Assembly: GCF_003259335.1 (NCBI RefSeq)
Contig: NZ_QLLL01000004.1
Coordinates: 77,689-141,688, forward strand
DNA: 64,000 nt
Source: Chitinophaga skermanii
GTDB taxonomy: Bacteria > Bacteroidota > Bacteroidia > Chitinophagales > Chitinophagaceae
Direction of reading: 5' to 3'
Part shown: in pieces, positions 44,704 through 54,012 of the stretch
Position numbering within the stretch: the stretch's first letter is position 1
Layout: every line of letters starts with the position of its first letter
The notes under the pieces: generated by a model
Told to the model about the DNA's origin: nothing
The model's input: only the letters and a program-made list of their open reading frames with translations
Databases searched by the model: none
Translations under genes and position numbers: made by a program

Positions 44704-45474
44704 TTATTTTTTTAACATCATGCTATGGTATATTTCCGTTAATTTTTGCTTAGTATTTAACGGGAAATCAGCTTTCATCATCCAATCGTAATACTGTGGC
44801 TCAATTTTTAATACGTCGCGCACGGCACGACCTTTATATTTACCAAAGTTGAAGATTTCAGCGCCATTCTGCATAACAATCCTACGGGCAAAGTCAACGT
44901 AATCGTCTTCTTTCGTGAATTTAGCCAACGCATCTACGTCGCTACCCAATGCTTCGTAACGGCCTAATTGTGCTTCCAAAATCTCGTAAGTAGCACTAGC
45001 ATCTGCTTCCGCACTATGGGCATTGGTCAATTCTTTTTCACAGTAGAATTTGTAAGCGGCTCCTAATGTACGTTTCTCCATTAAGTGGAAAATCTTCTGT
45101 ACATCAATGAATTGCCTGCTGGCTACCTCGAAATCAAGCTCCACGCGGAGGAATTCCTCTACTAATACCGGGATATCGAAACGGTTAGAGTTGTAACCCG
45201 CGATATCGCAATTGTCTAAGAACTGGCGTAATTCATTGGCCAATTGCTTAAACGTAGGCTCGTTCGCTACATCCTCATCTTTAATTCCATGGATAGCTGT
45301 TGAAGCCGGGGGAATCGGCATGCCGGGATTGATTCTTTTTACTTTCGTTTGAACACTCTTATCAGGAAACACTTTCACGATTGCAATCTCGATAATGCGA
45401 TCAGACGCCACGTTCGTGCCCGTTGTTTCCAGGTCAATAAAGGCTAAAGGCCTTTTCAATTGTAATGCACACAT
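44704..45474 (-). CDS. 3'-5' exonuclease, DEDDh family (DnaQ-like)
   Basis: Exo I motif AFIDLETTGTN (Asp and Glu metal ligands), Exo II region DIAGYNSNRFDIP, and Exo III HSAEADASATYEI with the catalytic His and Asp are all present in the first ~190 residues. The last ~50 residues (FGKYKGRAVRDVLKIEPQYY) match the small C-terminal module seen in exodeoxyribonuclease X-like proteins. It could be a proofreading subunit or a free DNA/RNA exonuclease. 35 bp separate it from mpl upstream, so they are probably co-transcribed. Confidence 0.9.
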   Translation of the reverse strand: MCALQLKRPLAFIDLETTGTNVASDRIIEIAIVKVFPDKSVQTKVKRINPGMPIPPASTAIHGIKDEDVANEPTFKQLANELRQFLDNCDIAGYNSNRFDIPVLVEEFLRVELDFEVASRQFIDVQKIFHLMEKRTLGAAYKFYCEKELTNAHSAEADASATYEILEAQLGRYEALGSDVDALAKFTKEDDYVDFARRIVMQNGAEIFNFGKYKGRAVRDVLKIEPQYYDWMMKADFPLNTKQKLTEIYHSMMLKK

Positions 45475-45509
45475 ATGCTTTGATGTAAATTTCGCGCGGT
45501 CACGCCCAG

Positions 45510-46862
45510 TTATAAATATTTTTTCAAGGATGAAAACTCCATCCCGTCGTATGTTCCAGAACTCATCATTAATAAGTTCGTATTGTCGTATTGTTGTGCA
45601 TCCAAGAAGTTCTCCAACGTTGCGCGGTCGTTCATTACAATCAACCCCGGTTTCGCAAAGCCTTCCACGATTAAGTCGGCCGACAATTCCGGTAACCGTT
45701 TTATTTCCAAAGCATGCTTGCTATAATAAACAATGGCCACATCGGCAGGGTCCATGGCACCATGGTACTCGCCGAGGAAGTCTTTATTAAGGCTGCTATA
45801 CGTATGCAACTCCAACACGCCAATTAATCGCCTGTTGGGATATTGGTTCTTTAAAGCTGCTATCGTAGCTTTTACTTTGGATGGCGCATGGGCAAAATCC
45901 CGGTAAATCGCGCAAGTGTCGTTCTTGCCAATTAACTCCAAGCGCTTAGCCGCCCCCTTAAAGGTTTGCATAGCGTGTAGGAAATCCGCATCGCCGATAC
46001 CCAGTTCCGCGCATACCAACCTCGCTGCATTCAAGTTCATTAAGTTGTGGTCGCCGAAGATTTGTAAATCGCCGGAGGCCGCCCCAAAGGTAACATTCGT
46101 AATACCATCGTGAATCATGTGGGTAGGAATTCCATAAGGGATTAATCTCAAATGCTGTCCTTCCTTCTCCACCAGCGCTTTCAATACTGGATCTGTTTCA
46201 TTATATATCAAAACACCACCTGGCGCTATTAAACGGATAAAGATGGCGAATTGTTCTTCGTAGTTTTCGAAAGTAGGGAACACGTTGATATGATCCCAAG
46301 CAATCCCCGTTAAAATGGCAATGTGGGGATGCAAGAAGTGGAACTTCGGCCGTTTTTCAACAGGTGAAGCCGGGTACTCGTCGCCCTCGCAAATAATCAA
46401 AGGTGCATCCGTTACCTGTACCGATTGTGCAAACCCTTCCAATTTTGCCCCTACGAGGTAATCGAATGGCAAATGTTGCTGCTGCAAGGCGTGCATAATC
46501 ATGCTGGTAGTAGTGGTTTTACCATGACTGCCACCTACCACAACACGTTTCTTATCTTGGCTTTCTTGGAAAATATACCCTGGGAACGAGTAAATTTTAA
46601 GGCCAAGCGCTTGCGCTTTTAGCAATTCTGGGTTGTCGGCACGTGCATGCATGCCTAGGATAACTGCATCAAGGTCGGGTGTAATGCGGGCTTCGTCCCA
46701 ACCAATCGTGGCGGGAAGGATGCCTACAGCTTTCAAATTGGATAGGGCGGGCTCAAAAATTTCGTCATCGCTACCGGTTACTTGGTAACCTTTATGGTGT
46801 AAAGCGATGGCTAATTGGTGCATAACGCTACCGCCAATTGCTATAAAATGTACTTTTGCCAT
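45510..46862 (-). CDS. mpl: UDP-N-acetylmuramate:tripeptide ligase (Mpl) of murein recycling
   Basis: A Mur ligase that attaches the recovered L-Ala-gamma-D-Glu-meso-Dap tripeptide to UDP-MurNAc. The N-terminal Rossmann-like domain begins VHFIAIGGSVMHQLAIAL, where Mpl proteins show GGxxM instead of the GIGG of MurC. The ATP P-loop is GGSHGKTTTTSM, followed by LTGIAWDHINVFP and DFAHAPSKVKATI. The 450-residue length fits Mpl. MurC is the alternative, but GMHARADNPELLKA and YIFQESQDKKRV are characteristic of Mpl. Confidence 0.9.
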   Translation of the reverse strand: MAKVHFIAIGGSVMHQLAIALHHKGYQVTGSDDEIFEPALSNLKAVGILPATIGWDEARITPDLDAVILGMHARADNPELLKAQALGLKIYSFPGYIFQESQDKKRVVVGGSHGKTTTTSMIMHALQQQHLPFDYLVGAKLEGFAQSVQVTDAPLIICEGDEYPASPVEKRPKFHFLHPHIAILTGIAWDHINVFPTFENYEEQFAIFIRLIAPGGVLIYNETDPVLKALVEKEGQHLRLIPYGIPTHMIHDGITNVTFGAASGDLQIFGDHNLMNLNAARLVCAELGIGDADFLHAMQTFKGAAKRLELIGKNDTCAIYRDFAHAPSKVKATIAALKNQYPNRRLIGVLELHTYSSLNKDFLGEYHGAMDPADVAIVYYSKHALEIKRLPELSADLIVEGFAKPGLIVMNDRATLENFLDAQQYDNTNLLMMSSGTYDGMEFSSLKKYL

Positions 46863-46901
46863 ATATTTATACTACGAAAAAGCGCGGCTTAATACATAGT
46901 G

Positions 46902-46931
46902 TTGTTTTTTTTAATGTAATAGTTATCTTTG
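46902..46931 (+). promoter_or_regulatory. Bacteroidota-type promoter before the small lipoprotein gene
   Basis: TTG at 46902-46904, a 19-bp spacer, then TATCTTTG at 46924-46931 followed by C. This fits the TTTG/TTG-N19-TAnnTTTG consensus. A leader of about 75 nt would precede the ATG at 47015. Confidence 0.6.
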
Positions 46932-47014
46932 CAAAATAACATCACAAAAAATGAATAGCAAAGCAATATCATATTTGTGATGAAAAAACGTTCTTATTTT
47001 TAAAGCCTAATTTT

Positions 47015-47128
47015 ATGAAAATTAACAAACGCGTTTTGATTCTTTCACTCGGAATCTTGTTAACGATGGCGATGTTCAGTTCTTGCGTATCGCAGCGTCA
47101 AATGGGATGCCCGAGCACTCATTTCTAA
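47015..47128 (+). CDS. Tiny lipoprotein (37 residues)
   Basis: An ORF of 37 codons starting at ATG 47015. It has a basic start (MKINKR), a hydrophobic core (VLILSLGILLTMAM) and a lipobox ending FSSC, so Cys24 should be lipid-modified. The mature peptide would be only 14 residues (CVSQRQMGCPSTHF) with a second Cys. A good promoter lies upstream and the YtxJ gene begins 23 bp after its stop. Function unknown; it may be a small membrane-anchored peptide made with YtxJ. Confidence 0.65.
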   Translation: MKINKRVLILSLGILLTMAMFSSCVSQRQMGCPSTHF

Positions 47129-47151
47129 CAAAAATTTTTGATCTAGTTAAA

Positions 47152-47484
47152 ATGGAATGGCTTGAACTCACCACTGAAGAAGAAGTAAACGACATTACGG
47201 CCTTGTCTTTCGAACAACCGGTTGTCATTTTTAAGCACAGCACTCGTTGCAGCATCAGCAGCATGGTGAAATCGCGTTTAGAGCGTTCTGTCACAACAGC
47301 ACCTATCTTATTTTATTACCTCGACTTAATTCGCTACCGCAATGTAAGCAATTACATCGCTTCAAAATACTCCATCGAACATGAATCTCCGCAAGCCTTG
47401 TTGATCAAGAACGGCGAATGTGTACACGCTGAGAGTCATATGGGCATTAGCATGGAAGAGCTGGAAGCCTTCGCTAACCAGTAG
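47152..47484 (+). CDS. ytxJ: YtxJ-like thioredoxin-fold protein
   Basis: A 110-residue protein. ATG at 47152 (MEWLELTTEEE) is chosen because the frame before it overlaps the small lipoprotein gene. It has the YtxJ pattern VVIFKHSTRCSISSMVKSRL, with a single active-site Cys, and SPQALLIKNGE where thioredoxin-fold proteins have the cis-Pro. The family is linked to bacillithiol redox chemistry, probably as a monothiol bacilliredoxin. Bacillithiol biosynthesis genes are not in this window. Confidence 0.88.
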   Translation: MEWLELTTEEEVNDITALSFEQPVVIFKHSTRCSISSMVKSRLERSVTTAPILFYYLDLIRYRNVSNYIASKYSIEHESPQALLIKNGECVHAESHMGISMEELEAFANQ

Positions 47485-47565
47485 TGTATTAAACAGGGAA
47501 AAACTTATTTGAAGGGAAATGAGCCTTGTGTTCATTTCCCTTTCTTATTTTCATCCTTTTCGGTG

Positions 47566-47573
47566 TAGCTTTG
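47566..47573 (+). promoter_or_regulatory. Candidate -7 element for ubiX-aroQ
   Basis: TAGCTTTG matches TAnnTTTG, 23 bp before the ubiX ATG. No convincing -33 element. Confidence 0.4.
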
Positions 47574-47595
47574 TAATAATTTAATTGGAAGGTTC

Positions 47596-48162
47596 ATGAA
47601 ACATAGAATAGTAGTAGCCGTTACGGGAGCCAGTGGGTCCATTTATGCAAAACAAGTACTGGAAAAGTTGGTGCAATTGCAAGATCAAATCGAGCAAGTA
47701 GCCATCGTTCTTTCCACGAATGCCCGTACTGTATGGGAAACCGAGTTAGGAAATAAGGATTACGAACAACTGCCTTTCCCCGTGTATGCACAGCAAGATT
47801 TCCATGCACCGTTTGCCTCCGGCTCCGGTTTATATAATACCATGATTATTTGCCCGTGCAGCATGGGCACCCTAGGCCGCATTGCACAAGGTATTAGCAA
47901 CGATTTAGTAACGCGTGCCGCAGACGTTGTATTAAAGGAAAGAAGGAAACTCATTTGCGTCGTGCGCGAAACTCCATATAATCTTATTCACTTACGCAAT
48001 ATGCAAACGCTTACAGAAGCGGGTGGAATTGTTTGCCCCGCTACGCCTTCCTTCTACAGCAGGCCACAAACCTTGGAAGAGGTAGCGGCCACTGTTACCG
48101 ACCGTATTATCGACTTGGCCGGCTTGCAGCAAAAAACTTACCGCTGGGGCAGTGAATCTTAA
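47596..48162 (+). CDS. ubiX: Flavin prenyltransferase UbiX
   Basis: Makes prenylated FMN, the cofactor of UbiD decarboxylases. It has VAVTGASGSIYAKQVLEKL (FMN phosphate loop), CPCSMGTLGRIAQGISNDLVTR-type central motif (Ser and Glu/Asn sites) and RETPYNLIHLRNM (dimethylallyl phosphate site). The 188-residue length is normal. No ubiD is adjacent. The aroQ ATG follows 21 bp after its stop. Confidence 0.95.
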   Translation: MKHRIVVAVTGASGSIYAKQVLEKLVQLQDQIEQVAIVLSTNARTVWETELGNKDYEQLPFPVYAQQDFHAPFASGSGLYNTMIICPCSMGTLGRIAQGISNDLVTRAADVVLKERRKLICVVRETPYNLIHLRNMQTLTEAGGIVCPATPSFYSRPQTLEEVAATVTDRIIDLAGLQQKTYRWGSES

Positions 48163-48183
48163 TTTTTGTTTTATCTTGTTCTC

Positions 48184-48597
48184 ATGAAAATAGCCATCAT
48201 CAACGGTCCTAACTTAAACCTCTTAGGTAAACGCGAGCCTGGCATTTACGGCAGCGAATCATTCGAAACGTACTTCGAGCAATTGAAACAGTTGTTTCCA
48301 CAAGTGGAATTCACCTACTACCAAAGCAATGTAGAAGGTGAAATTATCAATCATTTACACGAAGTAGGTTTTAGCGTAGATGGCATTTTACTCAACGCCG
48401 GTGGTTATACCCATACCTCCGTAGCCATCCGCGATGCTATCGCCGGCATTACATCCCCGGTAATCGAAGTGCACATTTCTAACGTATATGCCCGCGAAGA
48501 GTTCCGCCATACTTCACTTATTGCGCCTAAATGTGTAGGTAGCATTTGTGGTTTAGGCATGAAGGGGTATGAGCTGGCGGTGCGATATTTTATGTAA
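48184..48597 (+). CDS. aroQ: 3-dehydroquinate dehydratase, type II
   Basis: Third step of the shikimate pathway. ATG at 48184 ([15 protein letters not shown]) is preferred over an ATG six codons upstream because the family starts here. The catalytic Tyr is in [22 protein letters not shown] is the active-site lid region, the general acid His is in VIEVHISN, and EFRHTS is conserved. The 137-residue length is normal. Confidence 0.96.
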   Translation: MKIAIINGPNLNLLGKREPGIYGSESFETYFEQLKQLFPQVEFTYYQSNVEGEIINHLHEVGFSVDGILLNAGGYTHTSVAIRDAIAGITSPVIEVHISNVYAREEFRHTSLIAPKCVGSICGLGMKGYELAVRYFM

Positions 48598-48621
48598 AAT
48601 TCGTTTAGATCATATAATTCT

Positions 48622-48656
48622 TCCCGGTAGGTGTTTGCTTACCGGGATTTTTTTTG
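48622..48656 (+). terminator. Intrinsic terminator after aroQ
   Basis: TCCCGGTA (48622-48629) pairs with TACCGGGA (48640-48647), followed by eight or more T. Confidence 0.88.
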
Positions 48657-48796
48657 CCGGTAGGCATATGGCTACGCATAAAAACCGAACATGGCTTCCT
48701 TGTTACGGAGTTTACTACGAAAGTTGCAAGGAAGTGCGCACGCAGTATGTTTTATTTTTTTAATGAATTGAATATTAAATCTTTGAAAGGAGGGGC

Positions 48797-48868
48797 AATG
48801 GGGTTTATAATATACTTTAATGTTCTTCTAATGTTCTCCCAATGTTCTTCTAATGTTATTTCAATGGT
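48797..48868. repeat. Array B1: 11-bp periodic repeat
   Basis: Unit close to AATGTTCTTCT. AATG begins at 48819, 48830, 48841, 48852 and 48863, exactly 11 bp apart, with an outlying AATG at 48797 (two periods earlier). It lies in the 770-bp spacer 48598-49367 between convergent aroQ and bioB. About 70 bp of unremarkable sequence separates it from array B2. Confidence 0.85.
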
Positions 48869-48938
48869 TTGGATATATACCCCCTATAGTTTACCTGTAC
48901 TTTTACCGTTTGTGTTACTGCCGGGGAAATAGGGTGAG

Positions 48939-49091
48939 CCTTTGACTTCCCTTTGACTTCCCTTTAACGAGCCTTTGAAAACCCTTTGAAAAGCCTTTAA
49001 CGACCCTTTGAAAGACTTGGACCTGCCTTTGAAAGACTTTAACTTCCCTTTGACTTCCCTTTAAAATGCCTTGGAAGGATCTTTGATTTCA
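48939..49091. repeat. Array B2: 11-bp periodic repeat, 14 units
   Basis: Unit close to CCTTTGACTTC. The CTTT/CTTG core begins at 48940, 48951, 48962, 48973, 48984, 48995, 49006, 49016, 49027, 49037, 49048, 49059, 49070 and 49081: eleven steps of 11 bp and two of 10. The last bases of each unit vary. After it, 49092-49297 holds no gene I can see. Confidence 0.9.
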
Positions 49092-49297
49092 TGTAAAAAG
49101 TAGTTTTAAGGCCATTAGAAGGCGTTGAATTTACTGGTTGGTATATCGAGGTGGATGATGAGGAAATGATGAAGGAATCGTGCTTAAAATGCTAAAATGC
49201 TACTTTTCGCAGTATGGCTAAAACGTTTTTTGTACCCTTATAATTTTTGCTTGTTGATGCCATTATTGCTAACAAGCCTTCATGTACAATTTATATG

Positions 49298-49336
49298 AAA
49301 AAAGCTACTAAGCGGTGTGTGCTTAGTAGCTTTTTT
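49298..49336. terminator. Strong terminator of bioB
   Basis: AAAAAAGCTACTAAGC (49298-49313) pairs perfectly with GCTTAGTAGCTTTTTT (49321-49336) around a 7-nt loop. It can act in both directions. Confidence 0.93.
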
Positions 49337-49367
49337 ATGTTGTTTTTTAGTTGTGTGCAGCGTACTC

Positions 49368-50357
49368 TTAGCAACAAGCAGCCGCTTTCTCTTCTTTGAA
49401 GGCTTCGCGGGCTGTAAGACCTAGCATTTCGAACATCATACGATCTTCGTCGAAGCTAGGGTTTGGTGTTGTTAATAACTTCTCACCTGTGAAGATAGAG
49501 TTGGCGCCAGCCATGAAGCAGAAGGCTTGTTCAGCTACGCTCATTTCGGCTCTACCGGCACTTAAACGTACCATGGCTTTCGGCATTAAGATACGGGCAG
49601 TAGCAATCATACGGGCCATGTCCCAGAATTCTACCTTTGGTAAGTGTGAAAGCGGGGTGCCTTCTACGCGTACTAAGGCGTTGATGGGAACTGAATCCGG
49701 GTGCTCCGGCAAGTTCGATAAGGTATGTAACATACCTAACCTGTCTTCGTGCGATTCGCCTAAACCAATAATACCGCCACAGCAAACAGTTACGCCTGCT
49801 TTTCGTACGTTATCAAGGGTCTGTAAACGATCGTCGTATGTACGGGTGGTAATAATCTCGCCGTAGTGCTCTTTAGAGGTGTCTAAGTTGTGGTTGTAAG
49901 AGTACAAGCCCGCCTCTGCTAAACGCTGTGCCTGGCTTTCGGTTAACATACCGAGTGTACAACATACTTCCAATCCAATCTCGTTCACACCTTTCACCAT
50001 ATCGATGATCCTATCAAAGTCGCGGTTGTCGCGAACTTCGCGCCATGCGGCGCCCATGCAAAAACGTGTAGAACCCGCGTCTTTGGCTTTTTGGGCAAAT
50101 TGTAATACTTCGTCTTTCTGCATTAACGCTTTCACGTCAATACCCGTATTATAACGCGCTGCTTGCGGACAATACGCGCAATCTTCAGAACAACCGCCCG
50201 TTTTAATGGATAATAAAGTACATACCTGTACCTCACCGGTATCTTGATGTTGGCGATGAACACTGGCCGCTTGGAATATCAATTCCAACAACGGCGTGTT
50301 GTAAATCTCCTTGATCTCTTCTAAAGTCCAGTCGTGACGAATCTGCACCTCTTGCAT
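49368..50357 (-). CDS. bioB: Biotin synthase
   Basis: Radical SAM enzyme that inserts sulfur into dethiobiotin. The radical SAM cluster is CxxxCxxC in [12 protein letters not shown] (with the preceding LSIKTGG). [28 protein letters not shown] and [15 protein letters not shown] follow, and the auxiliary [2Fe-2S] ligands lie in this core. The 329-residue length is normal; the tail ends AAACC. No other bio gene is adjacent. On the minus strand TAGGTTTG at 50378-50385 is a possible -7 element. Confidence 0.97.
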   Translation of the reverse strand: MQEVQIRHDWTLEEIKEIYNTPLLELIFQAASVHRQHQDTGEVQVCTLLSIKTGGCSEDCAYCPQAARYNTGIDVKALMQKDEVLQFAQKAKDAGSTRFCMGAAWREVRDNRDFDRIIDMVKGVNEIGLEVCCTLGMLTESQAQRLAEAGLYSYNHNLDTSKEHYGEIITTRTYDDRLQTLDNVRKAGVTVCCGGIIGLGESHEDRLGMLHTLSNLPEHPDSVPINALVRVEGTPLSHLPKVEFWDMARMIATARILMPKAMVRLSAGRAEMSVAEQAFCFMAGANSIFTGEKLLTTPNPSFDEDRMMFEMLGLTAREAFKEEKAAACC

Positions 50358-50445
50358 AGTTCAAAATTTTATAAAGGCAAACCTATGGGTTTTTTATTAA
50401 AAAGCCCAGTTGTACTTGTTGTAACATTGATTGCTACTGCAACCA

Positions 50446-51540
50446 TTATAAATACAAGAAGTTCGTTTTAGGTGTGATCGTTAATAATGTTTGATATATC
50501 AATAAAATGGTGTTTTCAATATCATCTTTCTTCACCATTTCCACGGTGGTATGCATATAACGCAAAGGAATGCTGATTAATGCCGATGGTGTACCATCGT
50601 TCGCATATGCAAACGCATCGGTATCCGTTCCTGTACTACGGCTTACGGCGCGTAATTGGTAAGGGATTTTATTTTTATCTGCCACTTTGATGATCATGTC
50701 GCGGAGAATGTTGTGCACAGCAGGACCATAAGTAATGCTAGGGCCGCCGCCGCATTTGGTTTCACCTTCTACGTTTTTGTTGATCATAGGCGTAGTAGTA
50801 TCGTGTGTTACGTCGGTTACAATCGCTACGTTTGGTTTAATACGTTTCGCAATCATTTCTGCACCACGTAAACCTACTTCTTCTTGTACCGCGTTTACGA
50901 TATACAATCCAAAAGGCAGTTTATCTTTATTTTCTTTCAACAAACGCGCTACTTCGGCAATCATAAAACCACCTACGCGGTTGTCGATAGCACGACAGAT
51001 ATAATAATCGTAATTTAATTCTTCAAATCCATCTTCAAACGTAATAACGTTACCAACTTTAATACCCAAGTCTTCAATTTCTTTCCTGCTACGGGCACCG
51101 CAATCGATGAAGATATTATCTACTTTAGGTTGTGGCTCTTTTTCACCTTTCATACGGGTATGAATCGCCGGCCAACCGAATACACCTTTAACAATGCCTT
51201 TTTCCGTATGAATATTCACACGTTTAGACGGTGCAATTTGTTGATCCGAACCACCGTTGCGTACTACATAAATCAAACCTTCCGGCGAAATGTAATTCAC
51301 AAACCAGCTAATCTCATCGGCATGTGCTTCAATTACTACTTTGAAAGGAGCATCTGGATTTACCACACCTACAACAGAACCATACGGGTCTACGATATGC
51401 GTATCGATATAAGGTTTAATATATTCTAACCACACTTTCTGGCCTTCTTTCTCGAAGCCGGTAGGAGCGGGTGTATTTAAGTATTGCTTTAAGAAAGCAA
51501 GCGAGTTTTTATTAAGTATGGATTTCTGTTTCTTTGACAT
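50446..51540 (-). CDS. M42 family aminopeptidase
   Basis: Cytosolic dinuclear-metal aminopeptidase that forms tetrahedral complexes and trims peptides. Metal ligands and catalytic residues: HADE in VVIEAHADEISWF, AIDNRVGGFM (bridging Asp), VQEEVGLRGAE (Glu pair), DVTHDTTTP (Asp) and the C-terminal His in RYMHTTVEMV. The 364-residue length fits. Known members prefer glutamyl/aspartyl or broad N-terminal residues; preference cannot be read here. Confidence 0.93.
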   Translation of the reverse strand: MSKKQKSILNKNSLAFLKQYLNTPAPTGFEKEGQKVWLEYIKPYIDTHIVDPYGSVVGVVNPDAPFKVVIEAHADEISWFVNYISPEGLIYVVRNGGSDQQIAPSKRVNIHTEKGIVKGVFGWPAIHTRMKGEKEPQPKVDNIFIDCGARSRKEIEDLGIKVGNVITFEDGFEELNYDYYICRAIDNRVGGFMIAEVARLLKENKDKLPFGLYIVNAVQEEVGLRGAEMIAKRIKPNVAIVTDVTHDTTTPMINKNVEGETKCGGGPSITYGPAVHNILRDMIIKVADKNKIPYQLRAVSRSTGTDTDAFAYANDGTPSALISIPLRYMHTTVEMVKKDDIENTILLIYQTLLTITPKTNFLYL

Positions 51541-51561
51541 TGGATTCTAATTATTTCGTTA

Positions 51562-51590
51562 CAAATGTAAGGATATTCACATTACGCCAA
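51562..51590 (-). promoter_or_regulatory. Candidate promoter of the M42 gene
   Basis: On the minus strand TTG (51588-51590), an 18-bp spacer and TACATTTG (51562-51569) resemble TTTG-N19-TAnnTTTG. It lies 22 bp before the ATG. Confidence 0.45.
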
Positions 51591-51595
51591 TACCC

Positions 51596-52435
51596 TTATA
51601 AAAAGAGCAATAAATGCAATAGCCCCGATAGCATCATTAACCCATCCAGCAAAAAATAATACACATAATCGTTCGTGTGCCGCTGCGCATATCCCTTTAA
51701 AAATCCTACCACGAAACAGGGTACAATAAATGTTAAAACCACCATGATTGATACATCAAAGAATAACATGCACAATGCCGCTAAACCTGCTACTGCCAAG
51801 GATAAATAATACAATTGGAATAAATGCTTATCATCCAAGTAAGTAATCAAGCTTCTTATGCCTGCTGCTTTGTCGGGCACTTTGTCACGCCAATCGAATA
51901 GTATACAAATGGCATAAATAAACGCAAACCGGTGAAGCGATAATAACACGGTTGTTATCACGGGTGCATGACCGTCGATTAAGGCAGGTAGCACCGTTGT
52001 TACGTACGTCCATACGAACGTGAGAAACAAGGTTTTGCCTACCGCGATTTTGCGGAGGTGATGGAAGATGGTTTGCGGTAGTTTGGGGGCAGAATAAAGG
52101 AAGGTAAGCACAATAGCTCCCAGGATGGGTAACCAATGCTGTAGCAAGGGTAAAATGAAGTAAGCGGAGCCGATGGCGCCAATGGCCGTGAAGGCGAGTT
52201 GTAGTCGTCGTTTCCCGATGCCCCACTGTATTCTATGCGAAGCATCTAGGTTGGCGGGTGTTAAATACCAGTGAAAGTTATAACTACATAACGTGGCAAA
52301 GAAAACGAAACGGTAATAGTCAATTGCATCGTAACGCAATTGTAGGATTTCGTTCGTTTGCCACGTCATGATAATTGCACAAATGGCAATAAAGATGGAA
52401 CTAAAGAGTACGAAATTAATGAAAGCTCTTAGCAT
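51596..52435 (-). CDS. UbiA-like integral membrane protein
   Basis: A 279-residue protein with eight or nine hydrophobic helices. TFLYSAPKLPQ and LFDWRDKVPDKAAGIRSL are typical of UbiA prenyltransferases; the latter is the second Asp-rich motif (DxxDxxxD). The first motif, usually NDxxDxxxD, is not present; the corresponding region reads CSYNFHWYL. It may be a divergent family member with altered substrate. Its start lies 6 bp after the carboxylase stop on the same strand. Confidence 0.7.
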   Translation of the reverse strand: MLRAFINFVLFSSIFIAICAIIMTWQTNEILQLRYDAIDYYRFVFFATLCSYNFHWYLTPANLDASHRIQWGIGKRRLQLAFTAIGAIGSAYFILPLLQHWLPILGAIVLTFLYSAPKLPQTIFHHLRKIAVGKTLFLTFVWTYVTTVLPALIDGHAPVITTVLLSLHRFAFIYAICILFDWRDKVPDKAAGIRSLITYLDDKHLFQLYYLSLAVAGLAALCMLFFDVSIMVVLTFIVPCFVVGFLKGYAQRHTNDYVYYFLLDGLMMLSGLLHLLLFL

Positions 52436-52441
52436 CGCGGA

Positions 52442-53980
52442 TTATAACGGTATGTTGCCGTGTTTCTTGCGCGGCATATTAACCACTTTATTTTCGAGCA
52501 TCGCGTATCCTTTGATCAGTTTAATCCTCGCTTGATCTGGTACAATTACCTCGTCGATATAACCTTTCTCGGCAGCCAAGTAAGGGTTCGCGAATCTTTC
52601 TGTGTAATCGGCTACCAGTTCATTCATGCGTTGCTCTGGATTAGGAGAACTGTCGATCTCTTTTTTGAAGATGATTTCTACGGCTCCTTTCGCTCCCATT
52701 ACAGCAATTTCTGCATTCGGGAAGGCGAAGTTTAAATCGGCACCAATATGTTTAGAGTTCATCACGCAATACGCACCGCCATAAGCTTTGCGGGTGGTGA
52801 GTGTTAACTTTGGTACGGTTGCTTCACTAAGGGCGAATAATAACTTCGCACCGTTGGTGATAATGCCATTCCATTCTTGGTCGGTACCCGGTAAGAAGCC
52901 CGGTACATCCACCAATACTAATAATGGAATGTTGAAGGCATCGCAGAAGCGTGTAAAGCGCGCGCCTTTTACTGAAGCGTGGATATCCAATACACCTGCT
53001 AAGTGTGCAGGTTGGTTGGCCACGATGCCAATGCTGCGGCCCGCGATTCTAGCGAAACCTACGATAATGTTCTCCGCGAAATCCTTGTGTACTTCAAAGA
53101 AGCTGTTTTCGTCCGTTAATTCGGCGATCACTTCTTTCATGTCGTACGGTTGGTTAGGATTTTCGGGGATCAATGTATTTAAGGCAGTACGGGTTTCATT
53201 GCCTAACGTATACGGGTATACGGGGGCTTTGTCTTCACAGTTCTGCGGTACGTAGCTCAATAATTGCTTAATGTATTGAATACATTCTACTTCGTTTGCA
53301 CAGGCAAAGTGGGTAACACCGCTTTTAGATGCATGCGTGTTGGCTCCGCCGAGTTCTTCGGAAGTAACTTCTTCGTGGGTAACGGTTTTTACTACGTTCG
53401 GGCCGGTTACAAACATGTAAGAGGTTTGTTCCACCATCATAATAAAATCGGTAATAGCAGGCGAGTATACGGCGCCGCCCGCACAGGGACCCATGATAGC
53501 CGAAATCTGCGGAATTACGCCAGAAGCGCGTGTGTTCCTATAGAAAATATCAGCATAGCCACCTAAGCTTACTACGCCTTCTTGGATACGTGCACCACCA
53601 CTATCGTTTAATCCTATAAGTGGGGCACCGTTCTCCATGGCGAGGTCCATGATCTTGCAAATCTTTTTCGCATGAGGTTCCGATAAGCTTCCACCATACA
53701 CGGTGAAGTCTTGCGAGAATACATACACCAAGCGACCGCTAATGGTACCGTAACCGGTTACTACACCATCGCCCAAGAATTGTTCTTGTTCCGTAGTAAG
53801 GCCTTTGTTGCGGTTTTCAACCAGCATACCCAACTCTTCAAATGAACCTTCATCGAGCAACAATAACAACCTTTCTCTTGCTGTTAACTTGCCTTTCTTA
53901 TGTTGCGAATCAATACGCGCTTGTCCGCCACCTAAATGAGCTTGTGCTACTTTGTTATGGAGTTGTTCAATTTTATTCAT
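52442..53980 (-). CDS. Acyl-CoA carboxylase, carboxyltransferase (beta) subunit
   Basis: Carboxyltransferase of the propionyl-CoA carboxylase / methylmalonyl-CoA decarboxylase group. [19 protein letters not shown] begins the N-terminal half, then [19 protein letters not shown] and [13 protein letters not shown]. The C-terminal half has [14 protein letters not shown] and [14 protein letters not shown]. Two oxyanion-hole Gly-rich loops are present. At 512 residues it is full length. The biotin carboxylase and carrier subunits are not adjacent, so the substrate (propionyl- or acetyl-CoA, or decarboxylation) is open. Confidence 0.94.
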   Translation of the reverse strand: MNKIEQLHNKVAQAHLGGGQARIDSQHKKGKLTARERLLLLLDEGSFEELGMLVENRNKGLTTEQEQFLGDGVVTGYGTISGRLVYVFSQDFTVYGGSLSEPHAKKICKIMDLAMENGAPLIGLNDSGGARIQEGVVSLGGYADIFYRNTRASGVIPQISAIMGPCAGGAVYSPAITDFIMMVEQTSYMFVTGPNVVKTVTHEEVTSEELGGANTHASKSGVTHFACANEVECIQYIKQLLSYVPQNCEDKAPVYPYTLGNETRTALNTLIPENPNQPYDMKEVIAELTDENSFFEVHKDFAENIIVGFARIAGRSIGIVANQPAHLAGVLDIHASVKGARFTRFCDAFNIPLLVLVDVPGFLPGTDQEWNGIITNGAKLLFALSEATVPKLTLTTRKAYGGAYCVMNSKHIGADLNFAFPNAEIAVMGAKGAVEIIFKKEIDSSPNPEQRMNELVADYTERFANPYLAAEKGYIDEVIVPDQARIKLIKGYAMLENKVVNMPRKKHGNIPL

Positions 53981-54012
53981 TGCATTAATAATGAGGGGTA
54001 AAGCTAAAAAAT

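Noticed and set aside
49396-49866. 156-residue plus-strand frame
   Set aside because: Antisense to bioB, whose motifs are complete.
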